Translations under genes and position numbers: made by a program
In this document: positions 28,425 through 36,426 of the stretch, in pieces
Layout: every line of letters starts with the position of its first letter
How positions within the stretch are numbered: position 1 is the stretch's first letter
Notes under the pieces: model-generated
Database searches by the model: none
Seen by the model: only the letters and a program-made list of their open reading frames with translations
What the model was told of the DNA's origin: nothing
NCBI GenBank assembly: GCA_030430495.1
Contig: JAUIKM010000004.1
Coordinates: forward strand, 124,001 to 188,000
Origin: a bacterium
GTDB lineage: Bacteria > Bacteroidota > Ignavibacteria > Kapaibacteriales > UBA7675
DNA: 64,000 bases
Reading direction: 5' to 3'

Positions 28425-28703
28425 CAACGCAGCGCTGCAATCGGAGTCCCAGGCCATCACCCTACCGGATTTTTGCCCCCGTCCAGATTTTTTCGCTCGC
28501 AAGGGAATCTTTATCTTGACAGCTGCGTAGGATGCCAACATCAAAACCGAAATGCGGTCCGCGCCGGTCTGAACTGCGCGCACACGGATGCAGCCCGGGC
28601 CGCCAAATGTTGCACACTGCCCCGGACCGCGTCACTCCGACGCGACCGGCCGTGCTTCTCCTGGCATTCTCTCACATTGTTAAGTACTGAAAAGGACAGG
28701 TTT

Positions 28704-31700
28704 ATGCGTTGTTTGTACACATTTGCCCTCTGCCTGCTGCTGTCTGCGGCCGCTACACACCAGCTTCCGGCCGGCGAAAACGGCGGACATGAACACGCGC
28801 ACAGTGACATTGTGCTGCCGATTGAACGCGCCGACCTCGTGCCGCACTACCTGCAGCCCGCGAAGACGCGCCAGGCGCAACTGTGGCAGGAGTTCAACTC
28901 CCGCTTCGGCGACTGGACCGTCATGCTGGACCCGCTGACGCTCAATGCGCGCCAGGCCTTCGGCCGTCCGATTCAACTGGACGTGACCGACGTGGAGAAC
29001 CTGGACGCTGTTAAACAGGCGGCGCTCAACTTTCTGCACGCCCAGGCCGCGGTATTAAACATCGATGCCGACAATCTCGAATATTTCCGCGCCACGCCGG
29101 TGGGCACAGGCGCATCCAAAAAAGTTTATCTCTCGTTGCGCCAGCAATTCCGCGGCCTCGACGTGTTGTATTCGGAAGCCGAGCTGCGCGTTAATAGTCG
29201 CGGTCAATTGTTTGCCATGCGTTTTAACACCTTCCCGGCGCTCGACGTAAACACGCAGCCGACGCTGGCGCAGAGCGACGTGTTTAAGGCGGCCCTGGAC
29301 GACCTCGGTCACAGAGATGCGCCGCAACTGCTTTTTAACGTCGATCCGGCTTCCGTGGAATTGTCCGTGCTGCCGATCGTCGGCCGCAATGGCGTGGAAT
29401 ATCGGCTGGTGTACGGGATGAACATCAGCTCGAACCACCCCGGCCTGCGCTACGAAGCCCTGGTGGACGCCCACAGCGGCGAACTGCTGCGCCGCGTTTC
29501 GACCGCCCTGCACGTCGAATCAAATGTTAAAGTCACGGCCGACGTGCGCACGGGCATTCGCACCGCGCCGACGCAAAATGTGCCGCTCAGCAAGCTCTAC
29601 GTTGAAGTCGGCGGACAGCAACTGCTGACCGACGCCGACGGCAATGTCACCGTCGACCTGGCGGAAGACGCGGACCTGACGCTGGAGCTGGAAGGCCCCT
29701 ATATTGAAGTCTATGCCATGGGACGCGAGCGCGGCGCCAACGAAGGCAGCCTGACGGCCGGACAGGACGGCGCACTGCACTGGGACGACAACAACTCGCA
29801 CATCTTTGAACGCAACATGTTTTACCACGGCAACGTGGTGCACGACTGGCTTAAACAAATCGATCAGGAAACGACGGCGCTCGACATTCCGGTCGTGGTG
29901 CAGCTGTGGTACGAGAGCGATCCCTTCGGCGGCGTGCTCGGCGGAACGGTCAACGCCTTTTCCAATCTGGACACGATCGCTTTTATCGGTCTGGCTGACG
30001 CGAGCATGCGCATGGCCGACGGCGGCAGCGTGCTCTACCACGAGTACGGCCACAGTATCAACAATCTGTTTGCCATGTCGCTCGGCGGTACCTTTACCAA
30101 TACCACGGCGCAGGAAGGCATTTCCGACGTCGTAGCCGCTTTTGTGGAAGATCAGCCGCGCGTGGGCCTGGGCGTGTTTGTTGAAGATCCGAACCGCTCG
30201 ATCCGCAATGCCGACAACACGCTGCAATACCCGGACGACATCGAGGGCGAAGCACATGCCGACGGGCAAATCCTGAGCGGCGCGTTCTGGGACCTTCGTC
30301 AGCTCACCTCGCTGGAAACGGCCACGCGCCTGCTGCACTTTGCGCGCTACGGCCTGCCCGAAGACGCCAACGTCGGCGCCGTCTTTGGCGAGTGGTTCAT
30401 TGAAGTACTTACGGCGGATGACGATGACGGCGACCTGAGCAACGGCACGCCGCATTGTGATGAAATCCTGCAGGCGTTTAACAATCACAAAATCGGCACG
30501 CAGCTGTTCCGCCAGAATACTTTTGTGCACGAAGCGCTGCAAAACACGGACAACACGACCGACGACTACGCCGTGGACTTCACCTATCTGCGCGCCAACC
30601 TGAAAAACGACGCCCCGGACGAAGTTCAGATCAGTTACTTCACAAATCGCGATCCGCAGCCGGCCTCGATTGCGGCGCAGGTTGTCGAGGGCGACGACTG
30701 GCGCGCCTTTATTCCCGCGCAGCCGGCCGGTACGCAGGTCTTTTATACCATCGAAGTGCGCGGCGACGGCGAAAGCAGTTTCAGCACCTTTTCCGGTCCC
30801 GGCTCCGTTGAGGGCGTATACAGCTTCCTCGTCGGTTACCGCGTGGTTTCTTCTGAGCAGTTTGAAGGCCCGGCTTCCGGCTGGATACTCGGCGCGGAAG
30901 ACGACAGCGCATTGACGGGGCTTTGGGAAATCGGCGATCCGCAGCGCATCTGGCTGCCCGATTTTAACATTCCCTTTGAATACGAACTGCAGCCGGAAGA
31001 CGACCACTCCGTCGATGGTGTTAACTGTCTGGTAACCGGCGCTCAGGTTGAGCCCGGCAATTTCGGCACGGCGACGGTGATAGGCGGTAAAACAACTGTT
31101 GTTTCGCCGGTGTTTAACATCGCCGGACTGGAATCGCCCATCGTTCAGTTTGCCTACTGGTTCACGCAGATCGCCAACACCGGCGACCCCGAACTGGTGC
31201 CGGAGTTCCGCATCGACGTGACGGGCGACGGCGGCAACAGCTGGGTCAGCCTGTTCGAGACGACCGAAAGCGAGGACTCCTGGAACATCTACCGCAGCGG
31301 ACTGCCGCAGCAGGTCGTGGACGGCGGACAGTTCCGCATTCGTTTTGTCGTGGACGCCACGGCTTCCGGATTTAACGGATTTGCCAACGGCCTGGTGGAC
31401 GACTTCACAATTCTGGCGCCGCGCGGTTCCACCGGAACGTCGGTCGGCGAAGATGTTGAACTGCCCTTTTCCTTTGTTGTGTCGCCCAATCCGGCGCGCG
31501 AACTCTGCACGCTCTACTTAAACATGGAGACGTCGGGCCGCGCGGATATGGAACTTGTCGACATGCGCGGCAATACCGTACTGAACCTGGCGCCGCAGTC
31601 GTTTAACGCCGGTGCACACCAGTTGCAGTTGCAGCTCAACGACAACACGGGTCGTCCGCTGACGCCGGGCGCGTATTTTGTGCGCGTTTCGATTGACGGC

Positions 31701-31733
31701 AAGGACCTGACGCACAAACTGATCGTTCGCTGA
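28704..31733 (+). CDS. Secreted fungalysin/M36-like zinc metallopeptidase with T9SS sorting domain (copy 1)
   Basis: About 1009 aa from ATG 28704, preceded by AAAAGGACAGG. A signal peptide (YTFALCLLLSAAAT) is followed by an FTP/PepSY-like propeptide to about residue 270 (LRQQFRGLDVLYSEAELRV). The peptidase domain has HEYGH at 446-450 (HExxH) and Glu471 in QEGISD, the third-ligand pattern of gluzincins. 'GEAHADGQILSGAFWDLR' follows. The tail is a beta-rich region and a T9SS sorting domain (VVSPNPARELCTLYL ... THKLIVR). It is probably exported and degrades extracellular protein. It forms a tandem pair with the next gene, where the active site falls at the same residue number. A strong terminator follows. 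Confidence 0.92.
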   Translation: MRCLYTFALCLLLSAAATHQLPAGENGGHEHAHSDIVLPIERADLVPHYLQPAKTRQAQLWQEFNSRFGDWTVMLDPLTLNARQAFGRPIQLDVTDVENLDAVKQAALNFLHAQAAVLNIDADNLEYFRATPVGTGASKKVYLSLRQQFRGLDVLYSEAELRVNSRGQLFAMRFNTFPALDVNTQPTLAQSDVFKAALDDLGHRDAPQLLFNVDPASVELSVLPIVGRNGVEYRLVYGMNISSNHPGLRYEALVDAHSGELLRRVSTALHVESNVKVTADVRTGIRTAPTQNVPLSKLYVEVGGQQLLTDADGNVTVDLAEDADLTLELEGPYIEVYAMGRERGANEGSLTAGQDGALHWDDNNSHIFERNMFYHGNVVHDWLKQIDQETTALDIPVVVQLWYESDPFGGVLGGTVNAFSNLDTIAFIGLADASMRMADGGSVLYHEYGHSINNLFAMSLGGTFTNTTAQEGISDVVAAFVEDQPRVGLGVFVEDPNRSIRNADNTLQYPDDIEGEAHADGQILSGAFWDLRQLTSLETATRLLHFARYGLPEDANVGAVFGEWFIEVLTADDDDGDLSNGTPHCDEILQAFNNHKIGTQLFRQNTFVHEALQNTDNTTDDYAVDFTYLRANLKNDAPDEVQISYFTNRDPQPASIAAQVVEGDDWRAFIPAQPAGTQVFYTIEVRGDGESSFSTFSGPGSVEGVYSFLVGYRVVSSEQFEGPASGWILGAEDDSALTGLWEIGDPQRIWLPDFNIPFEYELQPEDDHSVDGVNCLVTGAQVEPGNFGTATVIGGKTTVVSPVFNIAGLESPIVQFAYWFTQIANTGDPELVPEFRIDVTGDGGNSWVSLFETTESEDSWNIYRSGLPQQVVDGGQFRIRFVVDATASGFNGFANGLVDDFTILAPRGSTGTSVGEDVELPFSFVVSPNPARELCTLYLNMETSGRADMELVDMRGNTVLNLAPQSFNAGAHQLQLQLNDNTGRPLTPGAYFVRVSIDGKDLTHKLIVR

Positions 31734-31756
31734 TCTCTTTTTGCACGGATCGATAG

Positions 31757-31794
31757 TACAACTCCCCCGCCGCAGGGCCGGGGAGTTTTTTTTT
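31757..31794 (+). terminator. Rho-independent terminator after peptidase copy 1
   Basis: AACTCCCC and GGGGAGTT arms enclose CGCCGCAGGGCC and run into a tract of nine or more T, 25-60 bases after the stop. Confidence 0.9.
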
Positions 31795-31873
31795 GCGATT
31801 AAAAATATGCAACCTTTTGGTTGCGCATCTGAACTGATCGGAAGGGGATGAGCGCTTCGCCGCCTCATGACTT

Positions 31874-31902
31874 CGGCTGCTTGCTTTTTCTTTTTGTTTG
31901 TC
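31874..31902 (+). repeat. Dispersed intergenic repeat, single copy
   Basis: CGGCTGCTTGCTTTTTC followed by TTTTTGTTTGTC. It is preceded by GAGCGCTTCGCCGCCTCATG, which parallels the flank of the 28269 copy (GAGCGCTTCGCCGACTC). It sits in the 314-base spacer between the two peptidase genes. No inverted partner is visible. Confidence 0.65.
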
Positions 31903-32047
31903 GGCGCGTCAGGTGTATCGCTTTTGTGTTTGAGTTGTCTACCCAACGGCTGCAATCCTCAACACGCGGAGTTAAAAAGGGCGCCCGTCCTCAGTGCACT
32001 CCTATCTTCATTGTTTACAAGTACTTACAGTTACGAGGCAAACTCTC

Positions 32048-35000
32048 ATGCGCGTCACTATGTCGTGTTTTCTCGCTTTATTATGCCTGAGCAGCCTGTC
32101 TTCCCTCCCCCTGGCGGCGACCGAATCAGGCGGACACAATCATTCTGAAACTGACATTTTGTTGCCGCTGGAGCGCGCCGACGCCGGAATTCGGCTGATT
32201 GCGCCGAGCGCCGCGCCGACGGCGCAGGAATGGCGACAATTCATGCAGCGCCACGGCTCGTGGTCGGTCACACTTGATCCGGCGACGTTCAACCCGCGCC
32301 ATGCCATTGGGGAGCCGGCGCACATCGACGGTTTCAGCGCCGTGAACAAAGACAATGTGCGCGCGGCGGCCGAAACGTTCATCAACGACCACGCAGCGCT
32401 GTTTAATCTGCCCGGCGAGCAAATGGACTTCGTGCGCGCCACGCCGGTGGCCGGCGCCAAAACAAACAAGTGGTACGTGTCATTCAAACAACGGTACAAA
32501 GGCCTTGACGTACTGTACTCGGAGGCCGAGCTGCGCATCAACGACCGCGCGGAGGTGTTTGCCTTCAGGTTCAACACCTGGCCGGACCTGCAACTGGACC
32601 CTGTAGCGTCGCTTTCCGCCACGGAGGCGGGCAACGCGGCGGTGCGCGGACTGAGCGCGGCAAACAGGGAAGGCCTTGTTTATGCTGCCGATCCGGAATC
32701 CATCGAGTTAAACATTCTGCCGCTGGTTAACAGCCGGACGACGGAGTACCGCCTGGTTTACAGCATGACGATCAGCTCAAATCATCCGGGCCACAGATTT
32801 GACGCCCTGGTGGACGCGCAGAGCGGCGAAGTGCTGCGTCGTGTGTCGCGCTGCCTGCACCTTGCATCCACGGTGTCGGTCGACGCGGACGTGCGCACCG
32901 GCCTGTCGACCGCTCCGACCGAGACGGTTCCCCTGCAGAACCTGAATGTGAACATCGGCGGCAGCACGTACACGACGGATGTTAACGGAAAAATCGACGT
33001 CGACATCAACGCTGTGTCCGCTGTTGAAATTAACCTGGAAGGGCCCTATGCGCGGGTGGAAGCGCACGGACGCGACAATGCTTCCGTTTCCGAGGTTCTG
33101 ACGCCCGGCGAGAACCGCACGGTCTCGCTGAGCAACGACAACTCACATCTGTTTGAGCGCAACCTGTTTTACCACGCCAATGTGATCCGCAACTGGCACA
33201 AAAACACGGATCCGTCCTCGACGGCAATGGACATCCCGATGGTGCTGCACCTCTGGTATGAGGGCGGCCCCTTCGGCGGCGGCGATCAGGAGCCGAACGC
33301 ATTTTCAAACCGCGACACAATTATGTTCCTTGGCCTGTCCGACCAGACCATGGTTATGGCGGACGGCGGCAGCGTGCTCTATCACGAATACGGCCACAGC
33401 ATTAACAATCTGTTTGCGGAGTCGCTGGGCGGCACGTTTAACAACGCCACCGCGCAGGAAGGCATTGCGGACGTGGTGGCGGCCATGCTCGAAGATCATC
33501 CGCGCGTGGGCCTGGGCGTATTTGTCAACGAGCCGGAGCGCTCCATCCGCAACGCGGACAACACGCTGCGCTACCCGGAGGACATCCAGGGCGAATCGCA
33601 TGCCGACGGACAGATCATCAGCGGCGCGTTCTGGGACCTGCGCAAGTTAACAGACAACGAAACAACAACGAGACTGCTGCACTTTGCGCGCTACGGCCTG
33701 CCGGACGATCAGCAGGACGGCATGGTGTTCGGCGAGTGGTTCCTTGAGGTGCTGACGGCCGATGACGACGACGGCAACTTAAACAACGGCACGCCGCACT
33801 GCGATGAAATTATCGCCGCGTTCAACAAACACGGAATCGGTCCCGAACTTTTCCTGCAGACCTCGTTCACACACGCGCCGCTGCCGGACACGGACGATAC
33901 CGAAAACAGTTATCCGCTGCAGTTTAACTTCAGCACGATCGGCCTCAAAGGCGGCGTAGCACAAGACGCCATCGTCGAGTACTGGACCAACCGCAACCCG
34001 CAGCGCATGACCGTTGAAGCAATCGCAGATGACGCGGAGGGATTTGCGGCGCTGATTCCCGCCCAGCCCGCCGGCACGATGGTGAGTTATTCGATCTACC
34101 GCCTCGGCGCGGAAGGTGAGGACAACACACTGCTGAGCGGCAGCGGCGCAGTGGAAGGCGTCTACAGATTTCTGGTCGGCTACAAAATTATCGCGGTGGA
34201 AGACTTTGAAAACACGCCGGCCTGGCAGCTTTCCTCACCGGACGACCGTTCATTCGGCGCCGACTGGGAAATCGCCGATCCGGACCGCGTCTATCTGCCC
34301 GACATGCAGATTCCGGTCGACCTGCTTGTGCAACCCGGCGACGACCATTCCGAGCCCGGCGTGCAATGTCTTGTAACGGGAGCGTCGTTCCCGCAGTTTG
34401 ATTTCTCCGAGGCGATGGTCGGCGGCGGTACGGCGACCGCCACGTCGACGGCGTTCGACCTTGGACAGCTGCAATTTCCGGTTATCGACTGTTACTATTT
34501 TTTCTCTGCGCTGTCATTTGCCGGTGACCCGAGCGGCACACATCTGCGCATCGACATATCCGAAGACCAGTCCGGCTGGACGACGCTGGCAACGATGACG
34601 GAAACAACGACGGAATGGTCGCGCGTTCTGGTGGCGGTTCCGGATGAGTTTCACGGCGGCCGCAGCGTGTACTTTCGTTTTGTGGTCAGCACCAGCAGCG
34701 ACGGATTCGGTTCGCTGGCGAGCGGCATGATCGACGACCTGCGCATTCTGGCTGTGCAGGAGAGCACGGGCACGGATGTGCACGAAAGCGAAGCGGCGGC
34801 GGCCGACATGACGATTGCGCCCAACCCGGCGGCGGAGAACTGCTCGATCACGTTGGATCTGGAGCATCCCGCAGCCGTCGGCGCGCAGGTTCTCGACTTA
34901 AACGGCAATACAGTCTTCCGCTGGACGGAATCCAGGCTGTCCGCCGGCACACATACGCTCAATTGGAATCTGCAGAGCGATGCCGCGTCGCGCGTCGCCA

Positions 35001-35068
35001 CGGGCGTATACTTTGTACGCGTCAACATCGACGGCAAGCTGATGACGGGCAGCATACAGATTCGTTAA
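32048..35068 (+). CDS. Secreted fungalysin/M36-like zinc metallopeptidase with T9SS sorting domain (copy 2)
   Basis: About 1006 aa from ATG 32048 (MRVTMSCFLALLCLSSLSSL signal). An in-frame start at 31994 is less likely, because the 32048 start gives HEYGH at 446-450, exactly as in copy 1. The propeptide shares 'FKQRYKGLDVLYSEAELRI' and 'YRLVYSMTISSNHPG'. The active site is 'SVLYHEYGHSINNLFAESLG' with Glu471 in QEGIAD. Copy 1 has Ser where this copy has Ala in that motif. The T9SS tail is 'MTIAPNPAAENCSITLDL ... GSIQIR'. The propeptide and catalytic domain are well conserved between copies and the C-terminal third less so, suggesting different targets. Confidence 0.92.
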   Translation: MRVTMSCFLALLCLSSLSSLPLAATESGGHNHSETDILLPLERADAGIRLIAPSAAPTAQEWRQFMQRHGSWSVTLDPATFNPRHAIGEPAHIDGFSAVNKDNVRAAAETFINDHAALFNLPGEQMDFVRATPVAGAKTNKWYVSFKQRYKGLDVLYSEAELRINDRAEVFAFRFNTWPDLQLDPVASLSATEAGNAAVRGLSAANREGLVYAADPESIELNILPLVNSRTTEYRLVYSMTISSNHPGHRFDALVDAQSGEVLRRVSRCLHLASTVSVDADVRTGLSTAPTETVPLQNLNVNIGGSTYTTDVNGKIDVDINAVSAVEINLEGPYARVEAHGRDNASVSEVLTPGENRTVSLSNDNSHLFERNLFYHANVIRNWHKNTDPSSTAMDIPMVLHLWYEGGPFGGGDQEPNAFSNRDTIMFLGLSDQTMVMADGGSVLYHEYGHSINNLFAESLGGTFNNATAQEGIADVVAAMLEDHPRVGLGVFVNEPERSIRNADNTLRYPEDIQGESHADGQIISGAFWDLRKLTDNETTTRLLHFARYGLPDDQQDGMVFGEWFLEVLTADDDDGNLNNGTPHCDEIIAAFNKHGIGPELFLQTSFTHAPLPDTDDTENSYPLQFNFSTIGLKGGVAQDAIVEYWTNRNPQRMTVEAIADDAEGFAALIPAQPAGTMVSYSIYRLGAEGEDNTLLSGSGAVEGVYRFLVGYKIIAVEDFENTPAWQLSSPDDRSFGADWEIADPDRVYLPDMQIPVDLLVQPGDDHSEPGVQCLVTGASFPQFDFSEAMVGGGTATATSTAFDLGQLQFPVIDCYYFFSALSFAGDPSGTHLRIDISEDQSGWTTLATMTETTTEWSRVLVAVPDEFHGGRSVYFRFVVSTSSDGFGSLASGMIDDLRILAVQESTGTDVHESEAAAADMTIAPNPAAENCSITLDLEHPAAVGAQVLDLNGNTVFRWTESRLSAGTHTLNWNLQSDAASRVATGVYFVRVNIDGKLMTGSIQIR

Positions 35069-35086
35069 GAGAACGCCCCCCGACAT

Positions 35087-35161
35087 CCGCGAGTGGAAGC
35101 ATCACGATGTACGTATTAATTCAACACTGCCGAATACGCGCACATTGGCTTCCATTCGCGG
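35087..35161. terminator. Extended hairpin after peptidase copy 2
   Basis: The outer arms CCGCGAGTGGAAGC and GCTTCCATTCGCGG pair almost perfectly. Inside them ATGTACGTATT pairs with AATACGCGCACAT apart from small bulges, leaving a loop of about 15 bases. A GTTGTTTT tract follows. The unusual length suggests a structured element as well as a terminator. Confidence 0.6.
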
Positions 35162-35183
35162 TGTTGTTTTAAACGGGGGAATT

Positions 35184-35230
35184 GAGCTGTGAGCCCTAAG
35201 TGCTCACAGCTCATACGTAGTTTTACGTGG
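35184..35230. repeat. 3'-end stem-loop family, full copy
   Basis: GAGCTGTGAGCCC...GCTCACAGCTC forms a near-perfect hairpin (35184-35212), followed by the small palindrome ACGTAGTTTTACGT. It lies between convergent genes and probably serves as a bidirectional terminator. Relatives are at 3271 (half), 40972 and 47471. Confidence 0.7.
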
Positions 35231-35297
35231 TTGTGATCTCCACTTTCCCGCTCTTACCACTGTCTCTCCTTCACTCCCGCTCTCTTTGCACTCAGAG

Positions 35298-36107
35298 TCA
35301 AGGCAGGCGGTACGCGCCGCCCGAATACTCATAACACAGCGTATCCCGCTTTAACAACTCTCCCGCCTTGTCATCTTCGGATCGCATGTTAACCTCGCTG
35401 CGCACAAACTCACAGACGTAGCGCCCGCCGACGATGCGCGTGGTCGCGAACCTGAACGTCGTCTCGATTTTTGTCCATCCGTCCACCGAATCCGTGGCTG
35501 CGCCGGCGTCGTCCCAATAGAACTTGTTAAAACGCACATCGGCAGAATCGTGAACGACTGCGCCCGGCTCAAACATCAGTAAGACAGTATAAGTTATTCC
35601 CATGTGAAGGTCACTGTTTTCTACAATCACGCCATAGGTTCCGGGACCGGTTTTAACAATTTGGTGCGCAGCCGCTTCACCATACGTCCCGATTTTCCCC
35701 AGCAACTCCAGACGACTCAAGTGGAGCGAGGTTTCTGATTCGACAAATTCCGCCAGAAACATATACGGGGCGCATATATGGCAATAATCATCGCCGCCCA
35801 TGCCTGCGATGACAGCGACAAAGCCTTTGTTTGTTGAAGACTCAACCCGCACAATCCGGCTCACGTTTAACTCTACTTTCTGGGAGAACGCGCCTCCCGT
35901 CTGCATCGTTTGTGTGAACTCCAGTTCCGGCGACTCCTCAACAAACTTGCCGGCCAGTGTTAACATTTCGCCCCGCAGCTCCATTGCAGCTTCCGGCATC
36001 GGCGACAGGGCAATCTCCCCCTGAATGGTCTCAGCCACGGGATCGCCGCAGGCGCTCAGGATCAAAGATACTGCTGCCATTCCTTTTAACATCGATCTCA
36101 ACATCAT
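35298..36107 (-). CDS. Hypothetical lipoprotein
   Basis: About 269 aa from ATG 36107, which has TGGAGCGG just upstream; the longer open frame to 36263 runs through a dispersed repeat. MMLRSMLKGMAAVSLILSACGDP is a lipoprotein signal (LSAC). The mature part has no recognised family. It contains 'DDYCHICAPYMFLAEFVE' (CHIC resembles half a metal or haem site, but there is no CxxCH) and a beta-rich C-terminus ending 'YEYSGGAYRLP'. It is convergent with the peptidase gene. Confidence 0.75.
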   Translation of the reverse strand: MMLRSMLKGMAAVSLILSACGDPVAETIQGEIALSPMPEAAMELRGEMLTLAGKFVEESPELEFTQTMQTGGAFSQKVELNVSRIVRVESSTNKGFVAVIAGMGGDDYCHICAPYMFLAEFVESETSLHLSRLELLGKIGTYGEAAAHQIVKTGPGTYGVIVENSDLHMGITYTVLLMFEPGAVVHDSADVRFNKFYWDDAGAATDSVDGWTKIETTFRFATTRIVGGRYVCEFVRSEVNMRSEDDKAGELLKRDTLCYEYSGGAYRLP

Positions 36108-36183
36108 ACCGCTCCACCCGGACGATCTGCTGAACAAATCACATATCTCCAACAGCCTGCTTCGCCCTTGTACTGTCGTACTT

Positions 36184-36290
36184 CGGGCTTGCTTTCTGAC
36201 TTTTTTGTTTGTCGCTGAACGACTGGTTTGAAGTCGCTCGGCGGTTTGAAACTTACGCATCAAAAACGAACAAAAGAAAAAACAAACCGC
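36184..36290. repeat. Paired dispersed intergenic repeat
   Basis: The left arm reads CGGGCTTGCTTTCTGAC then TTTTTTGTTTGTC (36184-36213). A degenerate inverted arm (CGAACAAAAGAAAAAACAAA then CCGCAAGCTC) lies about 55 bases further on. The remaining 319-base spacer holds only the terminator at 36342. Confidence 0.6.
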
Positions 36291-36341
36291 AAGCTCTCCA
36301 GCGAAGCGGCGAAGTGATCAGCAAACACGTCAAAAACACAC

Positions 36342-36369
36342 AAGCCCCCGGTCGGATGTCCGGAGGCTT
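36342..36369 (-). terminator. Terminator of the LamG/T9SS gene
   Basis: AAGCCCCCGG and CCGGAGGCTT form a 10-bp stem with one mismatch and an 8-base loop. Read on the minus strand it is followed by GTGTGTTTTT. Confidence 0.7.
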
Positions 36370-36426
36370 GGAATAAGGTGTCGGTAAAGAGTCGGAACGT
36401 TTCCCGCCTCGATCAGTTCTGCCGTT

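Noticed and set aside
35298-35860. CHIC motif as a haem site in the lipoprotein
   Set aside because: The sequence is C-H-I-C without a following His, so it is not a CxxCH motif.
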